Of a DNA stretch of 51,694 nucleotides, positions 25,800-35,442 are shown one piece after another. The notes beneath the pieces were generated by a model. The model saw nothing but the letters and a program-made list of their open reading frames with translations, was not told the origin of the DNA and searched no databases. The stretch comes from Helicobacter_F equorum (GTDB lineage: Bacteria; Campylobacterota; Campylobacteria; Campylobacterales; Helicobacteraceae), in the NCBI RefSeq assembly GCF_042649585.1, contig NZ_JBHRZM010000008.1, forward strand, positions 1 through 51,694, given 5' to 3'. The position numbers were made by a program, and so were the translations under genes. Numbering within the stretch: position 1 is the stretch's first letter; the number at the start of each line of letters is the position of its first letter.

Positions 25800-26525
25800 T
25801 TATAGTCCGATTCGTTTTGCAAGGAAGTCATATAAATGCATTGGTTTGATATCTACGCCTTGCTTTTTCATCGCACCAGAAATATTGAGCAAACACCCAG
25901 AATCTGCACTCAAAAGATATTCTACACCCCTTGATGTTATATCTTGCACCTTTTGAGTAACCATAGCATTAGAAATTTCAGGTTCTTTAACGCTAAAAGT
26001 CCCGCCAAATCCGCAACATTCTTCTTCGCGTTCTAGCTCAATTAATTCCACATTGCTAAGGCTTCTTATAAGATTTTTTGCAGAATTAATACATTTTGCT
26101 ACGCGTAATGCGTGGCAGTTGCTATGCCAAGTTACTTTAGTAGGCATTCCTTTGTCTTCATAGCGCACTTTTAAGACATTATCTAAAAATTCGCTTAACT
26201 CATAGATTCTACTACTAAAGTCTTTTGCTTGAGATTCATAGGGCGTGCCCTCAAAAAGCTCGATATAATCTACTTTCATCATTCCTGCGCACGATCCACT
26301 TGGTAAAATAATAGGCTCACTGCCCTTAAAGAGATTCATGTTATAGAGGGCAACTTTTTTAGTTTCTTCATAATATCCGGAGTTAAAGCTAGGTTGCCCA
26401 CAACAGGTTTGATCTTTTTTAAATATTACTTCAATGCCTTCTTTTTGTAAGAGTTTTATGCTATTAACGCAAGTATCAGCAAAAGCTGTTGCACCAATAC
26501 AAGTCGAGAAAAAATATACTTTCAA
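25800..26525 (-). CDS. lutA: LutA, CCG-domain lactate oxidation protein
   Basis: The 241-residue protein has two cysteine-rich CCG motifs, CCGQPSFNSG near residue 41 and CCGFGGTF near residue 168, as in GlpC/HdrB-type subunits that bind a [4Fe-4S] cluster. It is the first gene of lutABC. The start codon is TTG, with AAGGAG six bases upstream; no better ATG is in frame. Confidence 0.93.
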   Translation of the reverse strand: MKVYFFSTCIGATAFADTCVNSIKLLQKEGIEVIFKKDQTCCGQPSFNSGYYEETKKVALYNMNLFKGSEPIILPSGSCAGMMKVDYIELFEGTPYESQAKDFSSRIYELSEFLDNVLKVRYEDKGMPTKVTWHSNCHALRVAKCINSAKNLIRSLSNVELIELEREEECCGFGGTFSVKEPEISNAMVTQKVQDITSRGVEYLLSADSGCLLNISGAMKKQGVDIKPMHLYDFLAKRIGL

Positions 26526-26742
26526 AATTTGCTCCTTGCTTTGGATTATTATTTAAAATTTTGTGTGTGTATGCTATCTCAATCCTGCTTAATTAATTAG
26601 GAATAGAGTATTTTCCTTGTGAAATTTATTAAGCTTTGTTACAAAATTACATTTTTTGGCAGATTTTCTTGGTTTTTTGGCATATTGGCATATTGCTTTT
26701 AGAAAAAACTTGTTAGACTATCCCACTTGAGCAGTATCTGTA

Positions 26743-26748
26743 GATAAT
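26743..26748 (+). promoter_or_regulatory. Putative -10 box for lctP
   Basis: GATAAT stands 33 bases before the lctP ATG and would start a transcript near 26755. The 256-base region between lutA and lctP is otherwise AT-rich; it holds a repeated GGCATATT at about 26686-26703 whose meaning is unclear. Confidence 0.4.
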
Positions 26749-26781
26749 GTTTTGTGAGATCTGATTTATATGGAGGTTTTT

Positions 26782-28434
26782 ATGGAAACTCAAGTTGTTG
26801 AGTGGGCACAAAATTATAATCCACTGAATAATATGTGGCTTAGTGCGCTTGTAGCATTTTTGCCTATCGCGATGTTTTTTGTTTCGCTTGTTGTGTTTAA
26901 GACAAAGGGACATACAGCAGGGTTTTTGACCGTTGTATTGGCAGCTATTCTCGCGGTGTTTGTGTTTGGTATGCCTTTTAATAAAATGCTTTGGAGTTTT
27001 GTGTATGGAGGGCTTTATGGAGTATGGCCTATCGCTTGGATTATTGTTGCAGCGATTTTCCTCTACAAGCTCACAGTAAAATCAGGTTACTTTGATATTT
27101 TGCGTGAATCTATTATTGCTATCACACCCGATCAAAGATTGCAGGTAATTTTGATTGGTTTTTGTTTTGGTGCATTTTTGGAGGGTGCGATTGGTTTTGG
27201 CGGTCCTGTGGCTATTACTGCAGCATTACTTGTGGGTATGGGTTTAAGACCGCTATATGCAGCTGGATTATGTTTAATCGCAAACACGGCACCTGTCGCT
27301 TTTGGTGCGGTAGGGATTCCAATTATCGCTATGGCGGGTGTTGTTGGAATACCTGCGATTGAGATTTCTTCTGTCGCTGGACATATGCTTCCGCCTCTTT
27401 CTTTGTTTGTGCCTTTTTTTCTAGTCTTTTTGATGAATGGTATTAAGGGCGTGAAAGAAACTTGGCCGGCACTTTTTGTTGCAGGCTTTAGCTTTGCCCT
27501 CGTGCAATATCTCACTGCCACACATCTTGGACCAGAGTTGCCAGATATTGCTTCAGCGGTTGTTTCTATTGCAGCTACAACAATCTTTTTGAAATTTTGG
27601 CAACCAAAAAATACTTTTAAATTCGATACAGAAGTAGGTGGCAAACAAACATTGGAAGCAAAGACATATTCTGCAACACAAATCGCTCTTGCGTGGACAC
27701 CTTTTGTTATTTTGATTGCAATGATTATCGTTTGGACACAAGGTTGGTTTAAAGATGCTTTAGCTTTTACAACTGTGAAGTTTAGTTTTGATGGGCTGAA
27801 TGGATTGACTCAAATGCCTCCAGCCGTTAATCAAGCCAAAGTAGTCAATGCTGTGTTTTCATTACCATTTGTCTTAAATGCAGGGACTTCAATTTTCATC
27901 ACTGCTCTTATTACTATGGTGTTATTAAAAGTAAAGGTTTCTACTGCAATAACAACATTTGGCGAAACATTGCGTGAAATGAAATTTGCACTTTTAACTA
28001 TTACATTAGTGGTAGGTTTTGCATATGTTTCAAATTATAGCGGATTGTCTGCAACTCTTGCTTTAGCTTTGGCGGAAACAGGAAATGCCTTTGCATTTTT
28101 CTCACCTATCGTAGGTTGGCTTGGTGTATTCCTCACAGGTAGCGATACGAGTTCTAACTTGCTCTTTGGGACATTGCAACAACTCACTGCTAGACAATTG
28201 GGCTTACCAGAAGTCTTATTTCTTGCAGCGAACTCTGTGGGTGGTGTCGTAGGGAAAATGATTTCTCCACAAAGTATTGCTATTGCGTGTGCGGCAGTGG
28301 GATTAGTGGGTAAAGAATCTGATCTCTTTAGATTCACAATCAAATACTCTATTATCCTTGTGATAGGTATTGGTATCTTCACATACGCTCTTGCATTTTG
28401 GATACCTTGGGCAATTCCTATGGCACAGGTGTAG
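26782..28434 (+). CDS. lctP: L-lactate permease
   Basis: The 550-residue protein has 12 or more membrane spans and family marks such as GAFLEGAIGFGGPVAITAALL (first third) and FLTGSDTSSNLLFGTLQ (near residue 452). It imports lactate with protons or sodium and feeds LutABC, which is transcribed divergently. The start is the ATG after GGAGG at 26772-26776. H. pylori has two tandem lctP genes beside lutABC; here I see one. Confidence 0.95.
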   Translation: METQVVEWAQNYNPLNNMWLSALVAFLPIAMFFVSLVVFKTKGHTAGFLTVVLAAILAVFVFGMPFNKMLWSFVYGGLYGVWPIAWIIVAAIFLYKLTVKSGYFDILRESIIAITPDQRLQVILIGFCFGAFLEGAIGFGGPVAITAALLVGMGLRPLYAAGLCLIANTAPVAFGAVGIPIIAMAGVVGIPAIEISSVAGHMLPPLSLFVPFFLVFLMNGIKGVKETWPALFVAGFSFALVQYLTATHLGPELPDIASAVVSIAATTIFLKFWQPKNTFKFDTEVGGKQTLEAKTYSATQIALAWTPFVILIAMIIVWTQGWFKDALAFTTVKFSFDGLNGLTQMPPAVNQAKVVNAVFSLPFVLNAGTSIFITALITMVLLKVKVSTAITTFGETLREMKFALLTITLVVGFAYVSNYSGLSATLALALAETGNAFAFFSPIVGWLGVFLTGSDTSSNLLFGTLQQLTARQLGLPEVLFLAANSVGGVVGKMISPQSIAIACAAVGLVGKESDLFRFTIKYSIILVIGIGIFTYALAFWIPWAIPMAQV

Positions 28435-28448
28435 TGTGATTGCAAGAT

Positions 28449-29045
28449 ATGTGTGTAGTGAGGTTTTGTAGGCGATGCACACAAATAGGAGTGCTAAGTC
28501 TTATGCTTAGCTCATCCTTTTTGTTTCTACAAGCAAAAAGTGGGCTTGAAGTTTTTGGCGATGTAATGCAAGTATTGCCCTTTATCACGATGGCTTATAG
28601 CTATGCTATAGACGATTTTGATGGCGTGAAACAACAGGCACTAGGTTCTGCAGTAACTTTTGCTAGCACACATGTCATTAAACAAGGTTTTGTCATTCTT
28701 TCGCGATCAGATTCTGAACTTGCGAGTATTTCTCAGCGTCCCAATAATGGCAGTTATAATGGTTTTCCTTCTGGACATACTTCCTTTGCATTTTCTGCTG
28801 TAGGGTTTGCACATAAACGCTATGGTTGGAAATTTTCTGTGCCATTAGGCGTTGTAGCCACACTTACGGGTGCTTCTCGTGTGTATGCACAACGCCATAC
28901 GACAGAACAAGTTGTTGCGGGTGCTATTTTGGGATTTTTTGTTTCATACGCATTTGCCAAAAAGCTCGAAACTCACGATACTACCCTTGTTGCTGGCATT
29001 ACTCCTCATAACGGTTATACACTCAATATATGTAAGCATTTTTAA
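28449..29045 (+). CDS. PAP2 family phosphatase, exported or membrane-bound
   Basis: The protein has an N-terminal hydrophobic leader and the PAP2 signature in three parts: a lysine/arginine ahead of SQRPNN near residue 95, PSGHTSFAFSAV near residue 110, and SRVYAQRHTTEQVVAG near residue 140. PAP2 enzymes remove phosphate from lipids; in Helicobacter, LpxE and LpxF of this fold trim lipid A phosphates, and others recycle undecaprenyl phosphate. Which of these it does cannot be read. The start is uncertain: I use the ATG at 28449; a TTG nine bases earlier is possible. It follows lctP by 14 bases. Confidence 0.8.
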   Translation: MCVVRFCRRCTQIGVLSLMLSSSFLFLQAKSGLEVFGDVMQVLPFITMAYSYAIDDFDGVKQQALGSAVTFASTHVIKQGFVILSRSDSELASISQRPNNGSYNGFPSGHTSFAFSAVGFAHKRYGWKFSVPLGVVATLTGASRVYAQRHTTEQVVAGAILGFFVSYAFAKKLETHDTTLVAGITPHNGYTLNICKHF

Positions 29046-29099
29046 AAGTTGGAATATTTTTTGCTGCTCCAAGCTAAAATTACATCAAAGGAATCAAAG

Positions 29100-29792
29100 A
29101 TGAAAAAGAAAATGCTTAGAGGATCTATTGTGGCAGTTGTTGCTTTGGCAATAAATGGTTGTGATTTGCTTGATGTCCCAGGTGGTAGTAGTTCTGCAAA
29201 TAATGGATTGATACCACCTAGTGCACAACCAAATTATGCGCCAATTCAAGCACCTACATATCCTCCAATGCCAGGATACAACACCAATCCAAATTTAGTT
29301 GCAAGACCTACTATTGCCCAACCGCAACGTGTTAATACGATGGTTATTGATAAAGTTGAGGTTTCTGGTGCTCAAGATCGTGATCCAAAATTTGAACGAG
29401 ATGAAGTTATCACACCTAAGCAGTCAGAAGCTCTTATACCAAATTCACCAATGCTTACAGAAAATAATATTATAGAGCTTAATGCTGTGGGTATGGGGAT
29501 ACCACCTGAAAATACTGTTTCGCCAGGTCAAGCTATGGCACTTGCTAAGCGTGCAGCGATTGTCGATGCGTATAGACAAATTGGTGAGAAAATGTATGGT
29601 ATCCGTTTGAATGCACAAGATACAGTTAAAGATATGATCGTGCAAAACTCAACTGTTAAAACTAAAGTCCAAGCATTAATCCGCAATGCGGAAATTAATG
29701 AGAGTATTTGGAAAGATGGCGTTATGCAAGTAAGTATGCAACTCAAACTTGATGGGAGAATTTGGCACAAAGTGCTCTCTGGCGGTAAATAA
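29100..29792 (+). CDS. LPP20 family outer membrane lipoprotein, FlgP-like
   Basis: The 231-residue product has a lipoprotein leader ending in AINGC (cysteine at residue 22), a proline-rich linker and an LPP20 fold with the block SPGQAMALAKRAAIVDAYRQ and YGIRLNAQDTVKDM. Campylobacter FlgP, which forms basal disks around the flagellar motor, has a similar core by memory, so that is a possible role; I do not assign it. I chose the ATG at 29100 (AAAGGA before it) over the longer frame. Confidence 0.7.
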   Translation: MKKKMLRGSIVAVVALAINGCDLLDVPGGSSSANNGLIPPSAQPNYAPIQAPTYPPMPGYNTNPNLVARPTIAQPQRVNTMVIDKVEVSGAQDRDPKFERDEVITPKQSEALIPNSPMLTENNIIELNAVGMGIPPENTVSPGQAMALAKRAAIVDAYRQIGEKMYGIRLNAQDTVKDMIVQNSTVKTKVQALIRNAEINESIWKDGVMQVSMQLKLDGRIWHKVLSGGK

Positions 29793-29803
29793 ATACGTAT
29801 CCT

Positions 29804-30373
29804 ATGCATATAAGATTCTCACATTTTCTTTGTATTCTCTTGGCTCTGTGCTTTAGTGCTTGTGCAGAGCTTACCGATAGTTTTGGCACGCTCTTTGGCA
29901 CAGGGGAGCAAAAAGCTTCTCAAGAACAAGAAGAGGTTGTGCATCCTACAAAATTTAAAATTCTTGAGATTCAATCTCCACAGATTTCTTTTTATGATTT
30001 TGCCACTATCACATATAAGAAACAAAGCACAAAACTTGCGCTTTATAAACTTGGGAAGGTTATTGGAGATATTACGATTAATTCATCATCAATTTGCTTT
30101 AATAATGATTGTTTGGGTAAATGGAATGCGGCAAAAAACTTTTTTGGCGCAGTGAGTTATGGAGATTTGTTTGAAGATATTATTTTTGCTCGTGATATCT
30201 TTGATGGCGAGGGTAAGGGCATAGCCCCAAATGGAGCTATGGTCCAATGGTTTGTAAAATCAGGGCAAGAGATTTATTATGAACGTAGCGATTCCTATAC
30301 GCTTTTTCACAATAGGAGTAATGGTGTCATTGTCGGCATACAAAGCTATAGCGTCAAGAGCAAGAAAAAATAA
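29804..30373 (+). CDS. Putative lipoprotein
   Basis: The 189-residue protein has a lipoprotein-type leader (CILLALCFSAC, cysteine at residue 20) and a charged linker (SQEQEEVVHP), then a domain I do not recognise with the distinctive segments ICFNNDCLGKWNAAKNFFG and FARDIFDGEGKG. It follows the LPP20 gene after 11 bases, so the two probably work in the same envelope structure. Nothing further is certain. Confidence 0.6.
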   Translation: MHIRFSHFLCILLALCFSACAELTDSFGTLFGTGEQKASQEQEEVVHPTKFKILEIQSPQISFYDFATITYKKQSTKLALYKLGKVIGDITINSSSICFNNDCLGKWNAAKNFFGAVSYGDLFEDIIFARDIFDGEGKGIAPNGAMVQWFVKSGQEIYYERSDSYTLFHNRSNGVIVGIQSYSVKSKKK

Positions 30374-30376
30374 ATC

Positions 30377-31582
30377 TTAGTGTAATGCGGTATTAAGCTC
30401 AATTTTTCTATTACTTCTAAATGCTATCATTTTTCCTGTATTAGAATCTTGTCTAAAGTGGATTCCATGTCTACCCGAAAGATCTCTACCTTTATAAAGC
30501 CCATTTGGGTGTATGTTAAAATCTGTGTTGATTTGTGCTATTTTTTCTGCTTCTGCCTTGGAGATTTCAAAAATAGTGCCAGCTAATACAGCAATACCAC
30601 CATCTACAATGCACCCGTCGCCTAAACTAATACCTGTAGAGCTATTCACACCAAGGAGGCAGTTTTTACCAATACTAATGGGATCAGAATTACCACCACT
30701 TAACACACCTAAAATACTTGCACCACCACCAATATCACTACCTTCATCCACAATCACGCTTGATGAGATTCTACCTTCATTCATGCACGCACCCATTGCA
30801 CCAGCATTGAAATTCACATAACTTGCTCCAGGCATTTGTGTATAACCGCCTGTGCCCAGATACGCACCAAAACGAGTTTTTGCTGTGTCAAGGAGGCGGA
30901 TATTGCCGTATTGTGGAATGACTTGCATTAAATAGCGCGGGAATTTATCGACAAAATCAATAGTTGGAAATTTATTCTTAAGTTTTAAAGAAATTTCTTT
31001 TTTTCGTAGCCACTCTAGTTCATAAGGTTTATTGCCACTCCACGCAACATTGGTGAGAAGTCCAAAGATTCCATCAAGATTTAGGCTGCGTAATGGTGCC
31101 TTACCAAGAGAGAGAGCCAAGAGTTTCATATAAGCACTCTCTACGCTTTGACACATAGAATCTGCATACAACACACAAAATCTATATTTTGCCTCTCCAT
31201 TGCAAGTGTTTAGCTTATTTTTCTTAGCAATTTTAAGAAGTTCTAAAATAACTTGAATGTTTTTGTGTGTTTGATCATTGCTAAGCGCTTCATGCAAAAA
31301 CGGATCATACAGCTCCAAAGCTTTGTGTAAAAATGTTTCGTTGATACCATACACAGATTCATTTTCGTTTTGCGAAATAAGTGAATCTGCTTGTTGGGCT
31401 ACATAAGAAAGCACGGCATAAGTTCCTAGATTCTCACCTTGCCAGTTTAGCAGTGGGTAGGTTGCACAAAGGACCTTTTGTGAATATTTGCCTATATCCA
31501 CGCGCGCAATCCCAAACCCTAATGGTTGTCTATAACTTGGATCTCTTTGGAATGCATCTACAAAGTTTTTAAATTTTTCCAT
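30377..31582 (-). CDS. dapD: Tetrahydrodipicolinate N-succinyltransferase
   Basis: The 401-residue enzyme makes N-succinyl-L-2-amino-6-oxopimelate in the lysine/diaminopimelate pathway. It has a long N-terminal domain and a left-handed beta-helix of hexapeptide repeats (about residues 245-350, e.g. IGGGASILGVLSGG, IGKNCLLGVNSS). The length equals that of the long Helicobacter/Actinobacteria-type DapD. I chose ATG 31582 because AAAGGAG precedes it; 20 more residues upstream lack support. Diaminopimelate feeds peptidoglycan. Confidence 0.93.
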   Translation of the reverse strand: MEKFKNFVDAFQRDPSYRQPLGFGIARVDIGKYSQKVLCATYPLLNWQGENLGTYAVLSYVAQQADSLISQNENESVYGINETFLHKALELYDPFLHEALSNDQTHKNIQVILELLKIAKKNKLNTCNGEAKYRFCVLYADSMCQSVESAYMKLLALSLGKAPLRSLNLDGIFGLLTNVAWSGNKPYELEWLRKKEISLKLKNKFPTIDFVDKFPRYLMQVIPQYGNIRLLDTAKTRFGAYLGTGGYTQMPGASYVNFNAGAMGACMNEGRISSSVIVDEGSDIGGGASILGVLSGGNSDPISIGKNCLLGVNSSTGISLGDGCIVDGGIAVLAGTIFEISKAEAEKIAQINTDFNIHPNGLYKGRDLSGRHGIHFRQDSNTGKMIAFRSNRKIELNTALH

Positions 31583-31919
31583 ATTATTATCTCCTTTTTG
31601 ATTATGTAGTTGCGAGTTATGCTTATTGCAAAAATCTCGCATTGTAGCAAAAAATATACAAAATGGGGTTAAAAGTTTACAATTAGATATTACGAGAGAG
31701 TCTAAGCATATGCTTTAACATTATGGATAGTATGGATAGTATTTTTGAATACATCAAAGTGAAAGTGTATGGAGATAGAGTAAAAAATGAGTAAAAATGT
31801 AATATCCATAATAAGTTCTTAGACAATAATTTACTTTGCATTTATATTTAATAGAGGCTTAATATTGAAGCTTGTACAATCTATAGATGTTTAGGATACC
31901 AAAATTTTAAGGAGTGGAC
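31583..31919. promoter_or_regulatory. Divergent promoter region dapD / ccoN
   Basis: This 337-base stretch has no gene. Minus strand: TACAAT at 31641-31646 preceded by TGC (an extended -10) would start dapD near 31634. Plus strand: TACAAT at 31875-31880 preceded by TG would start the cco operon near 31887. A short tandem repeat (TATGGATAG twice, about 31722-31740) lies in between. I see no recognisable FNR-type site. Confidence 0.5.
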
Positions 31920-33392
31920 ATGCAGAATAATACTAGTCTTGCTTTAGAATATGACTATAGCATAGCGAAGTTATTCGTGTTTTCTGTGTTAGCATTTGGG
32001 TTTGTTGGGTTGCTTCTTGGCGTAATTGCTGCTTTCCAACTTGCAATTCCAGAACTCAATCATCTCGCATCAGAATATGGGACTTTTGGGAGAATAAGAC
32101 CATTGCACACAAATGGAATTATTTATGGTTTTACCTTGAGTGGTATTTGGGCATCTTGGTATTATTTGGGGCAAAGAGTGCTAAAAATTAGTTACCTTGA
32201 GCATCCATTTTTGCGTGCTGTTGGGTTGTTACACTTTTGGCTTTATATTGTGCTTATGGTTTTGGCAGTGATTACGCTGTTTGGAGGCTTGACACAATCC
32301 AAAGAATATTCAGAGCTTATTTGGCCTCTTGATATTTTAGTTGTTGTAGTGTGGGTGCTTTGGGGTATTAGTCTTTTTGGTAGTATGGGTGTGAGAAGAG
32401 AAAAGGTTATTTATATCTCTTTGTGGTACTTTATAGCGACATTTGTCGGTATTTCTGCTCTTTATATCTTTAATAACCTTGCTGTTCCTACAGGTTTGGT
32501 AGCTGGAGTAGGTAGCTGGTGGCATTCTATCTCGCTTTATGGTGGGACAAATGATGCGATGGTACAATGGTGGTGGGGACATAATGCTGTGGCATTTGTC
32601 TTTACTTCAGGTATCATTGGGCTTATTTATTACTTCTTGCCAAAAGAATCTGGTCAAAGAATCTTCTCATATAAGCTTACGCTTTTTTCATTTTGGGGCT
32701 TGATGTTTGTGTATATTTGGGCTGGTGGACACCACCTTATTTATTCTACAACGCCAGATTGGATTCAGACATTAGGATCAGTGTTTTCTGTAATTTTGAT
32801 TTTGCCTTCTTGGGGAACAGCGATCAATATGCTTCTTACAATGCGCGGGGAATGGAATCAGATTAAAGAATCTCCAATGATAAAATTCCTTATCCTTGCT
32901 TCTACATTTTATATGCTTACAACACTAGAAGGACCTATTCAATCTATTCGATCGGTAAATGCTTTGGCACACTTTACAGATTGGATCATTGGGCATGTGC
33001 ATGATGCAGCGCTTGGTTGGGTAGGATTTATGGTTATTGTAGCTGTGTATCATATGGTGTCTAGAATCTTTAAGCGTGAAATTTATTCCAAAAAGCTTAT
33101 GGATGCACAATTTTGGGTGATGACTACTGGTATTATCCTATATTTTTCAAGTATGTGGATTGCAGGTATCACGCAAGGTATGATGTGGAGAGCTACAAGT
33201 GAATATGGAAGCTTGATTTATAGCTTTATTGATACCGTGCGCGATATTGTGCCATATTACTATATTCGTGCAATTGGTGGATTACTCTATTTGATTGGTT
33301 TTGTTGTATTCCTTTATAATGTATTTATGACTATTTCTTCAGGTAGAGTGCTTGACAAAGAACCTGCCAATGCTACACCTATGGCAGCTTAA
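31920..33392 (+). CDS. ccoN: Cytochrome cbb3 oxidase subunit I
   Basis: The 490-residue protein has 12 membrane spans and all heme and copper histidines expected: RPLHTNGIIYG (low-spin heme), WWGHNAVAF (CuB), GGHHLIY (CuB), and HFTDWIIGHVHDAALGW (heme b3). The active-site tyrosine lies in the seventh helix (IIGLIYYFLP) as in C-type oxidases. It reduces oxygen at low tension. The start is ATG 31920 after AAGGAG. Confidence 0.97.
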   Translation: MQNNTSLALEYDYSIAKLFVFSVLAFGFVGLLLGVIAAFQLAIPELNHLASEYGTFGRIRPLHTNGIIYGFTLSGIWASWYYLGQRVLKISYLEHPFLRAVGLLHFWLYIVLMVLAVITLFGGLTQSKEYSELIWPLDILVVVVWVLWGISLFGSMGVRREKVIYISLWYFIATFVGISALYIFNNLAVPTGLVAGVGSWWHSISLYGGTNDAMVQWWWGHNAVAFVFTSGIIGLIYYFLPKESGQRIFSYKLTLFSFWGLMFVYIWAGGHHLIYSTTPDWIQTLGSVFSVILILPSWGTAINMLLTMRGEWNQIKESPMIKFLILASTFYMLTTLEGPIQSIRSVNALAHFTDWIIGHVHDAALGWVGFMVIVAVYHMVSRIFKREIYSKKLMDAQFWVMTTGIILYFSSMWIAGITQGMMWRATSEYGSLIYSFIDTVRDIVPYYYIRAIGGLLYLIGFVVFLYNVFMTISSGRVLDKEPANATPMAA

Positions 33393-33407
33393 GTAAGGAG
33401 GTAGGCT

Positions 33408-34127
33408 ATGTTTAATTTTTTGGAAAGAAACCCATTCTTTTTTACACTCGCTTTTTTTGCTGTGTTTTCGATTGCTGGGCTTGTGGAGATTCTGCCTGGG
33501 TTTGCTAAAACAGCGCGCCCAATTGAGGGATTGCAACCATATAGTTTGCTTGAAACTGCTGGGAGACAAGTATATATTGCAGAGGGTTGCTATAACTGCC
33601 ATTCTCAGCTTGTGCGCCCATTCAAGGCGGAAACAGATCGTTATGGTGCTTTTAGTTTGAGTGGTGAATATGCGTATGATAGACCATTCCTTTGGGGATC
33701 TAAGAGAACAGGGCCAGACTTGCATAGAATCGGTGATCGAAGCTCTACTGACTGGCATGATGGGCATATGTGGGAGCCTACTTCTCGTGTAGCAGGATCT
33801 ATTATGCCTTCATACAAACATCTTTATACAAAAAATGTAGATTTTGAAACCGCGTTTGCTGAAGCCTACACACAAAAAGTGGTATTTAATGTGCCTTATG
33901 ATGTGGAAGGTGGTGTGCAAATTGGTGCAGATGAGTATGTAAAAGGCGATGTTAATACGCTTGCAAAAGCTAGAGAACTTTTTATGCAGGAAGCAAAGGT
34001 AGTTGTTGATGAAATGGTTAATCAAGATGTCAAGGTAGCCTTTGAAAGAGGTGAGGTTAAAGAAATAGTAGCTCTTATCGCTTATATGAATAGTTTGAGC
34101 CAAAAACGCCGATCGCCATTGCAGTAA
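33408..34127 (+). CDS. ccoO: Cytochrome cbb3 oxidase subunit II (mono-heme)
   Basis: The 239-residue protein has one N-terminal membrane span and the heme site CYNCH in EGCYNCHSQLVRPF near residue 64. It relays electrons from CcoP to CcoN. It follows ccoN after 15 bases with an AGGAGG site. Confidence 0.97.
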   Translation: MFNFLERNPFFFTLAFFAVFSIAGLVEILPGFAKTARPIEGLQPYSLLETAGRQVYIAEGCYNCHSQLVRPFKAETDRYGAFSLSGEYAYDRPFLWGSKRTGPDLHRIGDRSSTDWHDGHMWEPTSRVAGSIMPSYKHLYTKNVDFETAFAEAYTQKVVFNVPYDVEGGVQIGADEYVKGDVNTLAKARELFMQEAKVVVDEMVNQDVKVAFERGEVKEIVALIAYMNSLSQKRRSPLQ

Positions 34128-34139
34128 GGAAGTGCTACA

Positions 34140-34349
34140 ATGCTTGGGTTTGTAAGAGAATACGCAGGTGTGCTGTATATGATTGGCACACTTGGACTTG
34201 TAGTGTTTTTGTATAGCTATGCATATCATATGTATTCCGCACAACGAAAAGGTGAGAGGGATTATGAAAAGTATGCTGATTTGGCTTTGCATGATGGCTT
34301 AAATGATGAGCTTATTGAGCCACATGAGAATGCAATAAACAATAAGTAA
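34140..34349 (+). CDS. ccoQ: Cytochrome cbb3 oxidase subunit CcoQ
   Basis: This 69-residue single-span protein (YMIGTLGLVVFLYSYAYHMY, then an acidic tail) sits between ccoO and ccoP as usual. CcoQ stabilises the complex. Confidence 0.9.
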   Translation: MLGFVREYAGVLYMIGTLGLVVFLYSYAYHMYSAQRKGERDYEKYADLALHDGLNDELIEPHENAINNK

Positions 34350-34359
34350 GGAGGAATTT

Positions 34360-35226
34360 ATGCAATGGTTTGATTTATCAGATAGTGTAAATGCTTTAGC
34401 GTTGCTAGGGGCAATAGTCATCTTGATATTGACTGTGTTTATTACGGGTTTATATCTCAAAAAAATTAAAGACGCTAAACAAAGTGATGGTGAACAGCTT
34501 GATCATAATTGGGATGGTATAGGTGAGTTTGCGAATAATATTCCTGTTGGTTGGGTGGCATGTTTTGGTGCTGTGATACTTTGGGGATTTTGGTATTTTT
34601 TCTTGGGGTATCCACTCAAATCTTTTTCACAGATCGGAGAATACAACAAAGAGGTGCAAAAATATAATGCTGCCTATGCTGAAAAATGGGAAGGCTTAGA
34701 TGCTACTCAGCTTAAAGATATGGGGCTTAATATATTCCAAGTGCAATGCGCTCAATGCCATGGACCAGAAGCCGATGGTATGGATGGTAAGGCACAGAAT
34801 CTCGTTAATTGGGGTAAAGAAGAAGGTGTGATTGATGTTATCAAACATGGTAGCAAGGGATTGGGATACCTTATGGATGAAATGGCGCCTGTAGATGTAA
34901 GCGATGAAGAAGCTAGAGCAATCGCAGCTTATGTCATGAAAGAATTCTCCGCCAAAAAAGAAACAAAATACCCACTAGAAGTAGAAAAAGGCAAAGAACT
35001 TTTTGAGGTTAATTGTGCTGCATGTCATGGTGATGATGGAAAAGGTATGGAAGGCACAGCCTTAGATTTAACTACTTATGGTTCAACATCATTGTTGCAT
35101 AAAGTGCTAAATCATGGTAAAAGAGGGAATATTGGGATTATGCCTTCATTTGAGTATGCAAACTTTGCACCAGCCCAAGAAGAAGCATTGAACGCATACA
35201 TTCAGTCTTTAAGTATCCAAGAATAA
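34360..35226 (+). CDS. ccoP: Cytochrome cbb3 oxidase subunit III (di-heme)
   Basis: The 288-residue protein has two membrane spans in the first 90 residues and two class I cytochrome c domains, CAQCH near residue 128 and CAACH near residue 223, each with a distal methionine (for example DEMAPV and IMPSFE). It accepts electrons from soluble cytochrome c. AAGGAGG precedes the ATG. Confidence 0.97.
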   Translation: MQWFDLSDSVNALALLGAIVILILTVFITGLYLKKIKDAKQSDGEQLDHNWDGIGEFANNIPVGWVACFGAVILWGFWYFFLGYPLKSFSQIGEYNKEVQKYNAAYAEKWEGLDATQLKDMGLNIFQVQCAQCHGPEADGMDGKAQNLVNWGKEEGVIDVIKHGSKGLGYLMDEMAPVDVSDEEARAIAAYVMKEFSAKKETKYPLEVEKGKELFEVNCAACHGDDGKGMEGTALDLTTYGSTSLLHKVLNHGKRGNIGIMPSFEYANFAPAQEEALNAYIQSLSIQE

Positions 35227-35235
35227 GGAGGCGAT

Positions 35236-35439
35236 ATGAATAGATTATTTGGTATCAATGGGATTGCGGGACTTTTGATAGCAGTTGTTGTATTGCTTAG
35301 CCTTGTTGGGATTTTTGGCACTTGTGCTGTTAAGATTCAACAAAAACAGGCGACAAATTTTTACAAGATAGAATCTCAGAATAGCATTGAACAAAATGTC
35401 AAAGATGCTTCTGTGTATTACAAAAATGCAAAGGAGTAG
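35236..35439 (+). CDS. DUF4006 family small membrane protein
   Basis: The 67-residue protein begins MNRLFGINGIAGLLIAVVVL, with one membrane span. It lies 9 bases behind ccoP, the same place as HP0148 in H. pylori. The family is almost limited to Campylobacterota and tied to cbb3 oxidase genes; a role in assembly or stability is an inference from position. Confidence 0.8.
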   Translation: MNRLFGINGIAGLLIAVVVLLSLVGIFGTCAVKIQQKQATNFYKIESQNSIEQNVKDASVYYKNAKE

Positions 35440-35442
35440 CCA

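Noticed and set aside
26560..26571. Short TG dinucleotide repeats as contingency loci
   Set aside because: The repeats have five or fewer units and lie outside reading frames where slippage would matter.
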